A DNA stretch of 64,000 bases from Frondihabitans sp. 762G35. GTDB taxonomy: Bacteria; Actinomycetota; Actinomycetes; Actinomycetales; Microbacteriaceae. The stretch spans positions 3,133,002-3,197,001 of the forward strand of contig NZ_CP014619.1 in the NCBI RefSeq assembly GCF_002074055.1. The letters run 5' to 3'. The notes beneath the pieces were generated by a model that ran no database searches, was not told where the DNA came from, and worked only from the letters and a program-made list of their open reading frames with translations. Positions 45,400-55,057 of this stretch are shown one piece after another. How positions within the stretch are numbered: the stretch's first letter is position 1; each line of letters opens with the position of its first letter. The position numbers and the translations under genes are program-made.

Positions 45400-46041
45400 T
45401 CAGTCGCGGCGCAGCCGGACGGCGAATCCGACGAGGAAGCGCGGGACACCGCCCCGCATGCTCGCGACCTGCCGCGCCAGATCGGCGGGACGGATCCGCA
45501 GGATGCCCGCCCTGACGGGCACGAGACCCTCCGCCGCCCGATCCGGCCTCCTCAGCAGCGCCGCCGACGCGTGCTCGTCCGCTCGCGACACCCGGGTGAA
45601 GAGCGTCGTGGTCTCGGACCAGGCCCGCGCGTAACCGCCCCGGACGACCTTCACCCCTTCGATCACGTGCCGAGCGGTGGCATCGGTGCCGCAGACGAGC
45701 CGGTAGTACATGCGACGCTCGGAGGGGCCGGTCCGCGGCAGGAGGTCCGCGAAGCCCGTGACCACGGGGCCGTCGATCCCGTGCCCGAGACCTCGTATGA
45801 GGCCCTCGGCGACGGTCGCCCGGTAGCCGTCGCGCGCATCCGGCAGGGCGTCGAGTCGCAGGAGGAGGCGGTCCAGGTCGAGGAGGGCCGGCGCGTCGTC
45901 GAACGGCGCCAGGGCAGCACCGCGGGCGAGCTCGACGATGTCGTCGCCGCGGACGTCGCCGCGCTCGGGCAGATCGACGGCGGGGGCCCCGAGGATGCGT
46001 GCGACGGGACCGACCATCCGCTCTCGGAATCGCGTGGTCAT
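45400..46041 (-). CDS. Accessory protein resembling the middle domain of GMC-hydrolase fusion proteins
   Basis: A 213-residue soluble protein without a known domain name. Its C-terminal half (RMYYRLVCGTDATARHVIEGVKVVRGG, TTTLFTRVS, AGILRIRPADLARQVASMRGG) resembles, from memory, the accessory segment found in large cholesterol-oxidase-like/alpha-beta-hydrolase fusions. The last of five overlapping genes: its ATG 46041 overlaps the hydrolase stop by 4 bp. Confidence in the gene is good, but in the domain match only moderate. Confidence 0.65.
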   Translation of the reverse strand: MTTRFRERMVGPVARILGAPAVDLPERGDVRGDDIVELARGAALAPFDDAPALLDLDRLLLRLDALPDARDGYRATVAEGLIRGLGHGIDGPVVTGFADLLPRTGPSERRMYYRLVCGTDATARHVIEGVKVVRGGYARAWSETTTLFTRVSRADEHASAALLRRPDRAAEGLVPVRAGILRIRPADLARQVASMRGGVPRFLVGFAVRLRRD

Positions 46042-47054
46042 CGGCAGGCACCGCCTTCCCCGACGGACAGGGACTGCGCTCGCCCGGAGGCGACCGCCGT
46101 CACGAAGTCGACGACGTCGGAGCGCACGGCGTCGCCGACGGGGAAGGACTCGAAGTCGAGGCCGTGGCGCGCGCCGGGGCAGGCGCGGACCGTGATGCTC
46201 GCTCCCGCGGACGCGCCCACGCCGTCCGCCCACCGGGCGACGGCGCTCGGGTCGATGTAGAGGTCGTCGTCGGGGTCGCTCAGCTCGACGAGCGTCGGGA
46301 GCCCCGGTGGCAGTGGACGAGCCGACGCGATCTGGGCCTCGAGGAGCAGGCGCCCGGCGAACACGGGATCCTGGAGCGGCGACGGCGGACTCGGCGGCCC
46401 CGCGACCGGGGCTCGGAGGTCGTGGGTCAGCGCGCGGAGCCGCGAGACGCCGTCGCCACCGGCCGCGGCGCGGGGCGCCAGCGCGGGTGCCTCGAGCGCG
46501 AGCCCGGCGACGGGGCGGTCGAACAGGGCGAGGCGGCGCGGATCCTGCGCGATGCGCGTCGCGACGAGGCCGCCGAACGACCAGCCCGCGAGGATGAGCG
46601 GACGCGAGCCACCCGGTGCCGGCGCCGTCGCGCGGTCCACGCGGGAGGCGAGACGGGCGAGGTCGTCCACGCTCCAGAGATCGATGGCCCCGGCGTCGGT
46701 CAGCCCGTGGGAGGGCAGGTCGAACGAGACGACTCGCACCCCCGCGTCGCGGAGGGCCGAAAAGAGCGCGGGATGGTTGTCGAGCCGGTCGGCGTGGCCG
46801 TGCAGGAAGAGCACGTCGGCGACGGGCTCGTGGCGCGGCTCGACCACGCCGACGCGCACGCGGTGGGCGCCGGCTCCGAGATCGGGGACGGACAGGTCTC
46901 CGGTCAGGAGCCCGTCGACCACGGAGTCGGGCGCGGGCCGGAGGACGACGCCCCGCGCGTCGACGCCGCCCGGCGGGGCGATCGACGGCACGACCGGGAC
47001 GATGACGGCCACCAGGGCGAGCAGCGCCAGCGCGGCGCTCCGTCGGCGGCTCAT
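46038..47054 (-). CDS. Alpha/beta hydrolase (lipase-like), exported
   Basis: A 338-residue serine hydrolase. An N-terminal helix (ALALLALVAVIVPVVPSIA) looks like a signal anchor or signal peptide. Seen: LFLHGHADRLDNHP (oxyanion), the nucleophile GWSFGG, SDPDDDLYIDPSAV (acid) and ARHGLDFESF (catalytic His). Predicted esterase or lipase. ATG 47054 overlaps the GMC gene stop by 4 bp. Confidence 0.85.
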   Translation of the reverse strand: MSRRRSAALALLALVAVIVPVVPSIAPPGGVDARGVVLRPAPDSVVDGLLTGDLSVPDLGAGAHRVRVGVVEPRHEPVADVLFLHGHADRLDNHPALFSALRDAGVRVVSFDLPSHGLTDAGAIDLWSVDDLARLASRVDRATAPAPGGSRPLILAGWSFGGLVATRIAQDPRRLALFDRPVAGLALEAPALAPRAAAGGDGVSRLRALTHDLRAPVAGPPSPPSPLQDPVFAGRLLLEAQIASARPLPPGLPTLVELSDPDDDLYIDPSAVARWADGVGASAGASITVRACPGARHGLDFESFPVGDAVRSDVVDFVTAVASGRAQSLSVGEGGACR

Positions 47055-48811
47055 CGCTCGGCCCTGAGTCGCGCGAGATCGTCCCGGATCAGGTGATCGA
47101 CGTTCCGTTCCGCGAGGGCGGCGATCGTGAGGGACGGATTCGCCCCGGTCGACGTCGGGCAGAGAGCCCCGTCCGTCACGTAGAGACCCGCGTGGACGCG
47201 CCCGTCGCCGGTGAACACCCGCCCGCGGGAGTCGCAGGCGCCCCGCTCCACCGAGTCGGCCGTCACGGCACCGCCGAGCGGGTGGACGGTGACCGGTGTG
47301 TACGAGGGACGGCCGCGCCCGAGGAGAGCGTGGCGCGGGTTGGCGACGAGCCGGGCCTCGGTGTTCTCGCTGAGGAGCGCGACGTCCCGGGCCTGCTCGG
47401 CGAAGATCCGCTGATGCCCCGAACCCCGCCAGGCCACGCGGGGGCGGCCGCGGCGGTCGAGGGTGATCCGCCCCCTCGCCCCGTCGGCACCCATGGCGAG
47501 CCAGACCTGCGAGTGCTCCAGGGCACCGCACCCGGGCGGGCAGCCGTTTCCTCGCAGGTCGCACCACACCTTCTCGTCGCGCTGGAGGGCGAACCGGGCG
47601 CCCAGGATCCGGCGGAGGGCCTCGGCCAGGCCGTAGGGCACCGCGCCGTCCTGGACCAGGTGGCCGCCCTCCGACGTGCGGAGATCGACCATGGCGGTGA
47701 TGGTCGGCCCCGTCTCGAACTCGGGGGCGAAGGCGTCGCGGGCGCCGAGCCCGGTGCGCCGACCGCTCGAGTTGTAGGCGACCGCGAGCGAGTCGCCGTT
47801 GCCCGAGAAGTGGTCGCCCAGCGCCGCGGAGAGGTCGAGACCCCTGTCGCGGCTGCGCAGCAGGATGCCCGTCGTTCCGAGAGAGCCCGCGCCGAGCACG
47901 ACGACGTCGCAGTGGAGTTCGAACCGACGCGGGACGACACGACCGCCCCGGACGACGTGGCGCGTCCCGGTGAGGCACCACCGGCGACCCGGGCGGGACG
48001 ACGGCGTCACGGTCGTCACCTCCGCCCCCGTCACCAGGCGGGCCCCGTCGGCGTGCGCCCGGGGCAGGTAGCTGGCGCGCATCGTCGTCTTGGCGCCGAC
48101 GTTGCAGCCGGTCATGCAGTTGCCGCAGAGGGTGCACCGCGGCTGGACGACACCGTGCTCGTTCGGCCCCTCCGGCCGGGTGAGGTTGATCGCCACGGGC
48201 ACCTTCGTGGTGGTGGTCCCCCGAGCCGCGGCGAGCGCCTCCAACGCCTCCACCTTGGCGAAGCGGGGGCGGTGCTCGGCCGCGCGCCCGTGGACGTCGG
48301 CGGACGTCGCGGCGGGGTCGAAGCCGGAGCCGCGGAGCGAGCCGGGCACCGTGCGGGGGCCGCCCCGGGCATCCTGCTCGTCGACCGAGACCTCGGGACG
48401 CAGGATCTCGCGCACCCGGTCGAACCACGGCGCGAGCGACTCGGAGTCGATGCCGCCGGGCCACCCGGTGGCGAACACCTCGGGGCGCGGTTCGAGCAGC
48501 ACGTTCGCGTAGATGAGGGAGCCGCCGCCGAGGCCGCTCGCCACGAGGCTGTCCATGTCGGCGCCGAGCGAGAGGTCGAACAGGCCCAGGGGGTTCCGCC
48601 TCGTGCGGACAGCGGACCGCACGGACACGAAGTCGGCCGGGAAGTCGCCGGGCACCCACTCCCGGCCGCGCTCGAGGACGACGAGCCCGCCGCGGTCGAC
48701 GTGGGGTGCGAGGCGCGCGGCCGCGACGGCGGCACCGAAGCCGGATCCGACGACGGCCACCTCGCACTCGGTGGGCAGGTCGGTCTCGGCAAGGCGTTCG
48801 GGGGCCGTCAT
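47051..48811 (-). CDS. GMC-type oxidoreductase, cholesterol oxidase-like
   Basis: A 586-residue FAD oxidoreductase: dinucleotide fold EVAVVGSGFGAAVAAARLA at residues 17-35, GLGGGSLIYANVLLEP, a CxxCxxCxxGC motif (RCTLCGNCMTGCNVGAKTT, typical of ChoD-like GMC enzymes), and the C-terminal VHPLGGAVTA ... GLYVTDGALCPTSTGANPSLTIAALAERN. No signal peptide, so it is probably cytosolic. Should oxidise a sterol, terpenoid or alcohol. ATG 48811 overlaps the next GMC gene by 4 bp. Confidence 0.9.
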   Translation of the reverse strand: MTAPERLAETDLPTECEVAVVGSGFGAAVAAARLAPHVDRGGLVVLERGREWVPGDFPADFVSVRSAVRTRRNPLGLFDLSLGADMDSLVASGLGGGSLIYANVLLEPRPEVFATGWPGGIDSESLAPWFDRVREILRPEVSVDEQDARGGPRTVPGSLRGSGFDPAATSADVHGRAAEHRPRFAKVEALEALAAARGTTTTKVPVAINLTRPEGPNEHGVVQPRCTLCGNCMTGCNVGAKTTMRASYLPRAHADGARLVTGAEVTTVTPSSRPGRRWCLTGTRHVVRGGRVVPRRFELHCDVVVLGAGSLGTTGILLRSRDRGLDLSAALGDHFSGNGDSLAVAYNSSGRRTGLGARDAFAPEFETGPTITAMVDLRTSEGGHLVQDGAVPYGLAEALRRILGARFALQRDEKVWCDLRGNGCPPGCGALEHSQVWLAMGADGARGRITLDRRGRPRVAWRGSGHQRIFAEQARDVALLSENTEARLVANPRHALLGRGRPSYTPVTVHPLGGAVTADSVERGACDSRGRVFTGDGRVHAGLYVTDGALCPTSTGANPSLTIAALAERNVDHLIRDDLARLRAER

Positions 48812-50859
48812 CGTTCTCCTCCTCGGGGATCGGCCGGCGCAGGATGCCCGGCGGGGGGTGTCGCGTCGCCGTGTCGGGCCCGACCGGCTCGCGTGCGGTC
48901 CACCCGCACCGCGTCGGCGATGATCTCGCTCGCCGCCCGCTCCGACGCCGCGAAGATCGTCATGAGCGGAAACAGGGCGGGGATGCGGGGGAACGCCGAG
49001 GCGTCGACGACCCTCAGACCGGCCACCCCGCGCACGCGGAACTTCGAGTCGAGGACCGCCATCCGATCGCCGTCGGCCCCCATCCGCGCCGTGCAGCTGG
49101 CGTGGTGTCCCCAGGCGTCGCGGGCGATGACCGCGTCGAGGTCCGCGTCGGAGACGACCTCCGGGCCGGGATACACCTCGCGATCGGTCGCGGCGTCGGC
49201 GAACCGGAGACTCCTGGCCCGCTGATTGATGTCGCGCGCGCGGGCCAAACCCTGCCGGACGGCGGCGAGGTCCCGCTCGCTCGCGGGCCCGCCCCGTCCG
49301 TCGTCGAAGTAGCCGAAGTCGATGGCCGGCGGGACCGTGGGATCGGCGGACACCAGCCGGACGCTCCCGCGCATGCTCGACTGGTAGCCGCGCACGACCG
49401 CCCAGGTGAAGTGGTCGCCGCCCGCGACACCCTGTTCGGCGAAACCGGGGCGATAGCCGGTGAAGCTCGACGGCGATCCGAACAGGAAGATCTCCGGGTG
49501 CTCCGTCCCGCCCGCGACCTTCTCCTTGACGCCGACGAGGATCCCGTTCGACCGGTAGAGCGCGTTCGGGTCCCCCGACCGCCACTGGGCCAGTCCCGGA
49601 TCGCCGGGCGCCCCGTAGGTCTTGCCCTGGAGCACCGCGAACGGCCGGTCGAACTCGGTCACGACCGTCATCTCGTAGCGGTCCTGCAGATTCGACCCGA
49701 CGCCGGGGAGGTCGACGACGGGTTCGACGCCGTGCCGTCGGAGCTGCCCCGCCGGGCCGATGCCGGACAGCATGAGGAGCTGCGGCGTGTTGAACGCACC
49801 CGCCGCCAGAATGATCTCGCGGCGAGCGCGGACGCGCCGACGGAGTCCCTCCCGGTCCGCAGGAGCCACGGGCCGATGCCGCGGGCTCGCGCCGTACGCG
49901 CGCGGCGCCACCAGCACGTCTAGCCCCACGGCCCGCGGTCGGCCGTCGTCGCCCTCGTCGAGGATCACCCGCTCGACCAGGGCGTCCGTCTGGAACGAGA
50001 GCGCCGTGCCGAGGCGCTGAGCCGCCTCCGTGAGGCGCTCCCGGATTCCGTAGCGGCGACCCGCCCTGGTCGACTGGGGCACGAGAGTGACGCCCTCGCG
50101 GAGGGATTCGACGCTCGCCTCGTCGTTGGGGTCGAGGAGGGTGCCCGAGACGCGACCGTGCACGAGGTCGACCGCCGTCGCGGGCGCCGAGAGGCCGCTG
50201 GTCGAGGCCGACGCGGCGACGACCAGGCGCGAGAGCACCGGGTCGGCCGCCAGCAGGGATGCCGGGGAGTCCTCGATCGACAACCACTCCCTCACCCGTC
50301 GCTGGAAGGGCAGCATCGCGAGGGCGTTCCAGGAGGGATCGCCGGTGATTCGGCCGATGGAGTCCCAGTCGTCGCTCTCCGGCGCGAGCATCAGCATCGC
50401 GTGGTGGGCCGTGCAGCCGCCGAGGGTCGAGGCGCGCGGATAGAGGACGCCGTCGCGCTCCCTGACGAAGGCCGAGCCGTGCTTCGAGGCATCGGAGTAG
50501 TGGCGGACGAAGAAGTCCCAGCTCATCTCGGGATCGCTCGACGCGAAGAGGTGGAAGGCCGGGACCTCGTAGACGTCGCGCGACGTCGACGCGGGCCCGG
50601 CCTCCACGACGAGCACGGAGTACCCGGCCTCGGCCAGGCGCACGGCCAGCGGCCCCCCGCCGGCACCCGCCCCGACCACCACGTAGTCGTACTCCGTCTC
50701 GCGCGCGAGGGCGTCCGTGTCGAGGGGTTCGCGTCGGGGGCCGGCCGCGACGGTGCGGGCGATGGGAGTGCGGGTCGCGGCGACCGCCGAGACGGCGGCC
50801 GCGGCTCCTGCGATCCCGGCACCTCCGGCGAGGAACTGGCGACGGGACGGAGCGCTCAC
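48808..50859 (-). CDS. GMC oxidoreductase with Tat signal
   Basis: A 683-residue GMC-family choline/alcohol-dehydrogenase-like protein. A twin-arginine signal SRRQFLAGG (R6, R7) and hydrophobic stretch to residue 30 predict Tat export of a folded FAD protein. FAD motif [20 protein letters not shown] at residue 60-80, [15 protein letters not shown]-terminal [12 protein letters not shown] with the active-site His pair and [17 protein letters not shown] 50859. Overlaps its operon neighbours by 4 bp on both sides. Substrate unknown; the Pro/Gly-rich tail after residue 655 is unusual. Confidence 0.9.
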   Translation of the reverse strand: MSAPSRRQFLAGGAGIAGAAAAVSAVAATRTPIARTVAAGPRREPLDTDALARETEYDYVVVGAGAGGGPLAVRLAEAGYSVLVVEAGPASTSRDVYEVPAFHLFASSDPEMSWDFFVRHYSDASKHGSAFVRERDGVLYPRASTLGGCTAHHAMLMLAPESDDWDSIGRITGDPSWNALAMLPFQRRVREWLSIEDSPASLLAADPVLSRLVVAASASTSGLSAPATAVDLVHGRVSGTLLDPNDEASVESLREGVTLVPQSTRAGRRYGIRERLTEAAQRLGTALSFQTDALVERVILDEGDDGRPRAVGLDVLVAPRAYGASPRHRPVAPADREGLRRRVRARREIILAAGAFNTPQLLMLSGIGPAGQLRRHGVEPVVDLPGVGSNLQDRYEMTVVTEFDRPFAVLQGKTYGAPGDPGLAQWRSGDPNALYRSNGILVGVKEKVAGGTEHPEIFLFGSPSSFTGYRPGFAEQGVAGGDHFTWAVVRGYQSSMRGSVRLVSADPTVPPAIDFGYFDDGRGGPASERDLAAVRQGLARARDINQRARSLRFADAATDREVYPGPEVVSDADLDAVIARDAWGHHASCTARMGADGDRMAVLDSKFRVRGVAGLRVVDASAFPRIPALFPLMTIFAASERAASEIIADAVRVDRTRAGRARHGDATPPAGHPAPADPRGGER

Positions 50860-52037
50860 GCCACACCCCCGGTCGTCGGGGCGGCGAGCGGGCGGACGAT
50901 CGTCGGCTCGGTCGAGAGGCACCGGAGCCCGAGGGCGCAGGACGCCGCGGCCGTCGCCCCGAGGACGACCACCGACACGACGACGCCCGGATCGACCACG
51001 ACGACGGCGGCCACCCCCACCGCGAGGAGGACCGCGACGCGGACGACGACGGCCGCTCCGGCGACGCGCCTCAGCAGCAGATCCACGACGATCGGCGCCG
51101 CGATCGCGAGGCAGGCGGCGCAGGATCCGACGACCGGCCCCGCGACGACGGTCACCGCCACCACGGCCCACAGCAGGCCCGCGTGCTCCAGCGCCCGGAC
51201 GGCTCCGGATCGCAGACGCGAGAGCGCGGCGACGGCGACGGCCGCGCACACGGCCGAGGCGCCCACGAGGAGACCGGGCCACGGCGAAGCCGGGGTGAGC
51301 GCGACCGCCACGGCGGGGACGCCGCCGAGCACGATCATGGCGAGCGACGCGACCGAGGCCGTCGTCCGGACGGTCGGCCAGAGGCGGGGCGGGGCCGCCA
51401 CGTCGGTGACGCGGCCCGCGAGGAGGAGGGCGAGTGCGGTGAAGCCGGCGACCGTCGCGACGTCGGCCCCGTCGACCGCGACGCCGGAGTGCGTGAGCGG
51501 GTGGACGAGCAGGGCCGCCGTGACCGGCAGGAGCACCGTGGTCGACACGACGACGACCCGGGAGAAACCGACGCGGCCCGTCCACCACAGCCCGGCGAGC
51601 GCCAGCACGAGGCCCGCCACCGGGGCGACGCCGGCCAGGTGGGCCAGGACGGCCCAGCCGAGACCGAGCCACTGCACGGCGGCGAAGTGAAGAGGTGAGC
51701 CGAACCAGAGCGCGAGGCCGGCGTTCACCACGATGACGCCGATCAGGAGCACGACGAGCCCGCCTCCGAGCGAGGCGAGACTCGCTCCGGTCGAGAGCGC
51801 GAGGGTCGAGGTGACACCGGCCCACCCGGCGAGGAGGCGGGCGCTCGCCGGGCTCGCCGCGGCCGCGAGCATCCTGCCGCGCACGAGCAGGACGGCGGTG
51901 GCGGCGGCGAGCACGGCCGGGAACACCCACCCCGCGATCAGCGGCAGGGCCGCCTGGACGAGCACCACCACGCCGGCGAGCCCGACGAGGGTGGCGAGCG
52001 TGATGACCAGCAAACGCCGGTGCTCGATGGTCGACAC
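50856..52037 (-). CDS. Hypothetical polytopic membrane protein
   Basis: A 393-residue membrane protein with around ten to twelve alternating hydrophobic helices and few conserved polar motifs; I do not recognise the family. It opens the operon (GTG 52037 with GGAGGT), and overlaps the Tat-GMC gene by 4 bp. It may anchor or transport the substrate of the oxidoreductases (inference). A mild repeat pattern of Val/Ala/Leu blocks is visible. Confidence 0.75.
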   Translation of the reverse strand: MSTIEHRRLLVITLATLVGLAGVVVLVQAALPLIAGWVFPAVLAAATAVLLVRGRMLAAAASPASARLLAGWAGVTSTLALSTGASLASLGGGLVVLLIGVIVVNAGLALWFGSPLHFAAVQWLGLGWAVLAHLAGVAPVAGLVLALAGLWWTGRVGFSRVVVVSTTVLLPVTAALLVHPLTHSGVAVDGADVATVAGFTALALLLAGRVTDVAAPPRLWPTVRTTASVASLAMIVLGGVPAVAVALTPASPWPGLLVGASAVCAAVAVAALSRLRSGAVRALEHAGLLWAVVAVTVVAGPVVGSCAACLAIAAPIVVDLLLRRVAGAAVVVRVAVLLAVGVAAVVVVDPGVVVSVVVLGATAAASCALGLRCLSTEPTIVRPLAAPTTGGVA

Positions 52038-52215
52038 GATGGGAACCTCCGCAACTAGAATTTCAGATAGTGAATACCATCGGTGCTGGGAATCAGCCCG
52101 GGTCCTTCCGTTTCGCTTCGCCCTCCCAGCCCGCGCCCGTAGTGTCATGACATCTGCACGGAGCGATCGCTCACCCCCTCGCGACTGAGAAGTCGATCCC
52201 GACTCGGGAGATGAC
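52038..52215. promoter_or_regulatory. Divergent control region (GMC operon / desaturase)
   Basis: 178 bp between the GMC operon start (minus) and the desaturase TTG (plus). It includes an AT-rich patch ACTAGAATTTCAGATAGTGAAT at 52054-52075, unusual here, and a perfect palindrome TGTCATGACA at 52143-52152, 64 bp before the desaturase. These are plausible promoter and operator elements, but neither regulator can be named. Confidence 0.4.
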
Positions 52216-53361
52216 TTGTCAGTCCTCGATGCCCCCACCCTCGTGACCGTCCCCGCGCCGCAGCGCGTCCGCAACAGCGCCGAGCTCCCGGCCGGCTTCC
52301 GCGGCACCACCTCGGGCGCGACCTCGAAGCCCGTCAGCACCTACAACGTGCTCCTCGGGCGGGTCCGCGAGGCGGGTCTCCTCAAGCGTCGCCGCGGCTT
52401 CTACATCGCCATGTTCTCGATCGTGACCGCGTGCCTCGCGGGAGCCATCACCGGGTCGGTCTTCATCGGCGAGAGCTGGTTCCAGCTCCTGATCGCGGCC
52501 GGAATCGGCATCATCTTCACGCAGTACGCCTTCCTCGCCCACGAGACGGCGCACCGCCAGGTCTTCGAGTCCGGGCGCACGAGCGACAACGTCGGTCGCT
52601 TCCTCGCCTCGGGCGTCGTCGGCATGAGCTACGCGTGGTGGACCTCCAAGCACACGAAGCACCACGGCAACCCCAACACGATCGGTCGCGACACCGACAT
52701 CGCGTTCGACACGGTCTCCTTCCTCGAGCAGGACGCGGTCAAACAGCGGGGCCTCATGCGCTGGTTCACGCAGCGTCAGGGCTACGCGTTCTTCCCGATC
52801 CTGCTGCTCGAGGGCGTCAACCTGCACCTCATGTCGTACCGCACGGTCTTCGGCCGCAAGAAGGTCGACAAGCGCTCGGTCGAGATCGCGATGATCACGA
52901 TCCGCTTCGCCGTCTACCTCGGCCTCGTCTTCACGTTCCTGCCGCTCGGGATGGCCTTCGCCTTCGTCGGCGTCCAGCTCGCGATCTTCGGCCTCTACAT
53001 GGGCTCGGCCTTCGCCCCGAACCACATCGGCATGCCGATCATCCCGGAGGACAGCCGCGTCGACTTCCTCTCCAAGCAGGTCCTCACGTCGCGCAACGTC
53101 ACCGGCGGCCCGCTGATGACCATCGCCATGGGCGGCCTCGACTACCAGGTCGAGCACCACCTGTTCCCGAACATGGCCCGACCGAACCTCCGCGCCGCCC
53201 GCCGCATCGTCCGCGAGCACTGCGCCGAGCACCAGGTGCCCTACACCGAGACGACCCTCTGGTCGGCCTTCGGCACCGTCATCGCCTACCTCAACCGCGT
53301 GGGCCTCGCCGCACGACGCCCGTTCGACTGCCCGATGGCCGCGGAGTACCGCCCCCGCTGA
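52216..53361 (+). CDS. Membrane fatty acid (acyl-CoA) desaturase
   Basis: A 381-residue desaturase with the three histidine boxes HETAH (109-113), HTKHH (146-150) and QVEHH (about 311-315) that bind the diiron centre, and four hydrophobic helices. It should introduce double bonds into membrane acyl chains, a typical cold-response role (inference). TTG 52216 is the start (GGGAG upstream); no ATG or GTG occurs nearby. It is divergent from the GMC operon. Confidence 0.9.
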   Translation: MSVLDAPTLVTVPAPQRVRNSAELPAGFRGTTSGATSKPVSTYNVLLGRVREAGLLKRRRGFYIAMFSIVTACLAGAITGSVFIGESWFQLLIAAGIGIIFTQYAFLAHETAHRQVFESGRTSDNVGRFLASGVVGMSYAWWTSKHTKHHGNPNTIGRDTDIAFDTVSFLEQDAVKQRGLMRWFTQRQGYAFFPILLLEGVNLHLMSYRTVFGRKKVDKRSVEIAMITIRFAVYLGLVFTFLPLGMAFAFVGVQLAIFGLYMGSAFAPNHIGMPIIPEDSRVDFLSKQVLTSRNVTGGPLMTIAMGGLDYQVEHHLFPNMARPNLRAARRIVREHCAEHQVPYTETTLWSAFGTVIAYLNRVGLAARRPFDCPMAAEYRPR

Positions 53362-53433
53362 TCCGGGTCCGACCCCTGTCCGCACGGTGCCCTGTCCGCA
53401 CCGTGCCCGGCCGGCGTCGTTAGGCTCGGCGAC

Positions 53434-53823
53434 ATGGGTGCGATCGACGAGATCCGGGTGACGGAAGCGCGCAGGATGCTCGGGCTCGAGCCCGGCGACG
53501 ACCTGCCCGCCCGCGCCGCCGCCTGGGTCTCCGCGGGCGCCTCCTCCCCGAGCCTCGACGCCCTCGCGGCCGACGCGAGCCTGCCCGCCGCCCGGGCCCT
53601 GCGGCTCCTGCGCTCCACCGCCGTCGAGCTCGACCTCACCTTCGACTCGCTGCAGGAAGCCCGGGCCCACTACCTGCGCGCCACGCTGCCCGACCTGGTG
53701 CGGCCCGGCAACACGGCGGCGATCGCCGAGGCCTCGAACTCGCTGACCGATGAGATGACCGGACGGGCGCGTCGCGCCCTGTCGCGGTTCCTCGGTCGGA
53801 GCGAACGGCCGCCCGAGAACTGA
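53434..53823 (+). CDS. Conserved hypothetical soluble protein
   Basis: A 129-residue, Ala-rich helical protein of unknown function (RVTEARRMLGLEPGD, then LDLTFDSLQEARAHYLRATLPDLVRPGN). ATG 53434. No signal, no membrane helix, no cysteine. The genes on both sides belong to different pathways, so context gives no clue. Confidence 0.65.
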   Translation: MGAIDEIRVTEARRMLGLEPGDDLPARAAAWVSAGASSPSLDALAADASLPAARALRLLRSTAVELDLTFDSLQEARAHYLRATLPDLVRPGNTAAIAEASNSLTDEMTGRARRALSRFLGRSERPPEN

Positions 53824-53888
53824 CGCCCGTCGCGCCGGGGCGCCGCTGCTCGATCTCCGCGCGAAACGACCAATCGCTAAACCGGTTG

Positions 53889-53902
53889 CGTGAGCGCTCA
53901 CG
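53889..53902. promoter_or_regulatory. Palindrome CGTGAGCGCTCACG (LacI-type)
   Basis: A perfect 14-bp palindrome, 21-34 bp upstream of the aldo/keto reductase start; a second symmetric element AAACCGGTT occurs at 53878-53886. Both have the central CG typical of LacI-family operators. The regulator is not in the window. Confidence 0.5.
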
Positions 53903-53922
53903 AAGAGGACTAGCGTCGAGGC

Positions 53923-54954
53923 ATGGACTACAGAAACCTCGGAAACTCGGGTGCCGTCGTGTCGGAGCTGACACTGGGCACCATGACCTTCGGCGCAGAA
54001 GCCGACGAAGCCACCTCCCACACCCTCATCGACACCTTCGTCGAGCACGGCGGCACGTTCCTCGACACGGCCGACGTCTACTCGGCCGGAGTCTCGGAGA
54101 CGATCATCGGCCGCTGGCTGAAGGCGCACCCGACCGAAGCGCAGCAGATCGTCCTCGCGACGAAGGGGCGCTTCCCGATGGGCGACGGCCCGAACGACGT
54201 CGGCCTCTCGCGCCGGCACCTCCGCTCGGCCCTCGACGCGTCGCTGACGCGCCTCGGTGTCGACCACATCGACCTCTACCAGATGCACGCGTGGGACGCC
54301 CTCACGCCGATCGACGAGACCCTGCGCTTCCTCGACGACGCCGCGGCCGCCGGCAAGATCGGCTACTACGGCTTCTCGAACTACCTCGGCTGGCAGCTCA
54401 CGAAGGCCGTGCACCGCGCGATCGCGCTCGGCCTCGTCCCGCCGGTCACGCTCCAGCCGCAGTACAGCCTCCTCGTGCGCGACATCGAGCACGAGGTCGT
54501 CCCCGCCTCGCTCGACGCGAACATCGGCCTGCTCCCCTGGTCGCCCCTCGGCGGCGGCTGGCTCACCGGCAAGTACGAGCGCGACGTGGCCCCGACCGGT
54601 GCCTCGCGCCTCGGCGAGAACCCGGAGCGCGGCATGGAGGCATGGGCGGCCCGCAACGCCGACGAGCGCACCTGGCGCATCCTCGACGCCGTGACCGCCG
54701 TGGCCGGAGAGACCGGCGCCACGAAGTCGCAGGTGGCGATCGCGTGGCTCCTGGCCCAGCCCGCCGTCACGAGCGTCATCCTGGGCGCGCGCACGGTCGA
54801 GCAGCTCGTCGACAACATCGGCGCCTCCGGCGTCGACCTCTCCGTCGAGCAGGTGTCGCGCCTCAGCGACGCGAGCGCTCCGACCATCGACGACTACCCC
54901 TACGGCACCGCAGGAGTCGCCCAGCGTCAGCGCAAGATCACCGGCGGCCGCTGA
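53923..54954 (+). CDS. Aldo/keto reductase
   Basis: A 343-residue NADPH-dependent aldo/keto reductase. Seen: LGNSGAVVSELTLGTMTFG, the catalytic D (DTADVYSAG), Y58-type tyrosine in the same segment, GRFPMGDGPNDVGLSR, and SRNVLDH-like DHIDLYQMHAWD; TPL segment LPWSPLGGGWLTGKY. Reduces a carbonyl in the cytosol; the exact substrate is open. Preceded by two LacI-type palindromes; followed by a strong hairpin terminator. Confidence 0.9.
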   Translation: MDYRNLGNSGAVVSELTLGTMTFGAEADEATSHTLIDTFVEHGGTFLDTADVYSAGVSETIIGRWLKAHPTEAQQIVLATKGRFPMGDGPNDVGLSRRHLRSALDASLTRLGVDHIDLYQMHAWDALTPIDETLRFLDDAAAAGKIGYYGFSNYLGWQLTKAVHRAIALGLVPPVTLQPQYSLLVRDIEHEVVPASLDANIGLLPWSPLGGGWLTGKYERDVAPTGASRLGENPERGMEAWAARNADERTWRILDAVTAVAGETGATKSQVAIAWLLAQPAVTSVILGARTVEQLVDNIGASGVDLSVEQVSRLSDASAPTIDDYPYGTAGVAQRQRKITGGR

Positions 54955-54977
54955 GAAGCGCCTCCTCCGACCGACGG

Positions 54978-55004
54978 ACGCCCGGGCCCCCACGGCCCGG
55001 GCGT
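54978..55004 (+). terminator. Rho-independent-type hairpin after the aldo/keto reductase
   Basis: An 11-bp stem ACGCCCGGGCC (54978-54988) with GGCCCGGGCGT (54994-55004), loop of 5, followed by TCTCC. Very GC-rich; 24 bp after the stop codon at 54954. Confidence 0.75.
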
Positions 55005-55057
55005 TCTCCGTCCCCCGGCTGATGCGGGCGCCCAGGCGCGCGTGAATACAATGACGA

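Noticed and set aside
47051-50866. Very long minus-strand open frame of about 1270 codons
   Set aside because: Most of it is an Arg/Pro/Gly-rich shadow of the Tat-GMC gene; only the downstream part, from 48811, is a real gene.
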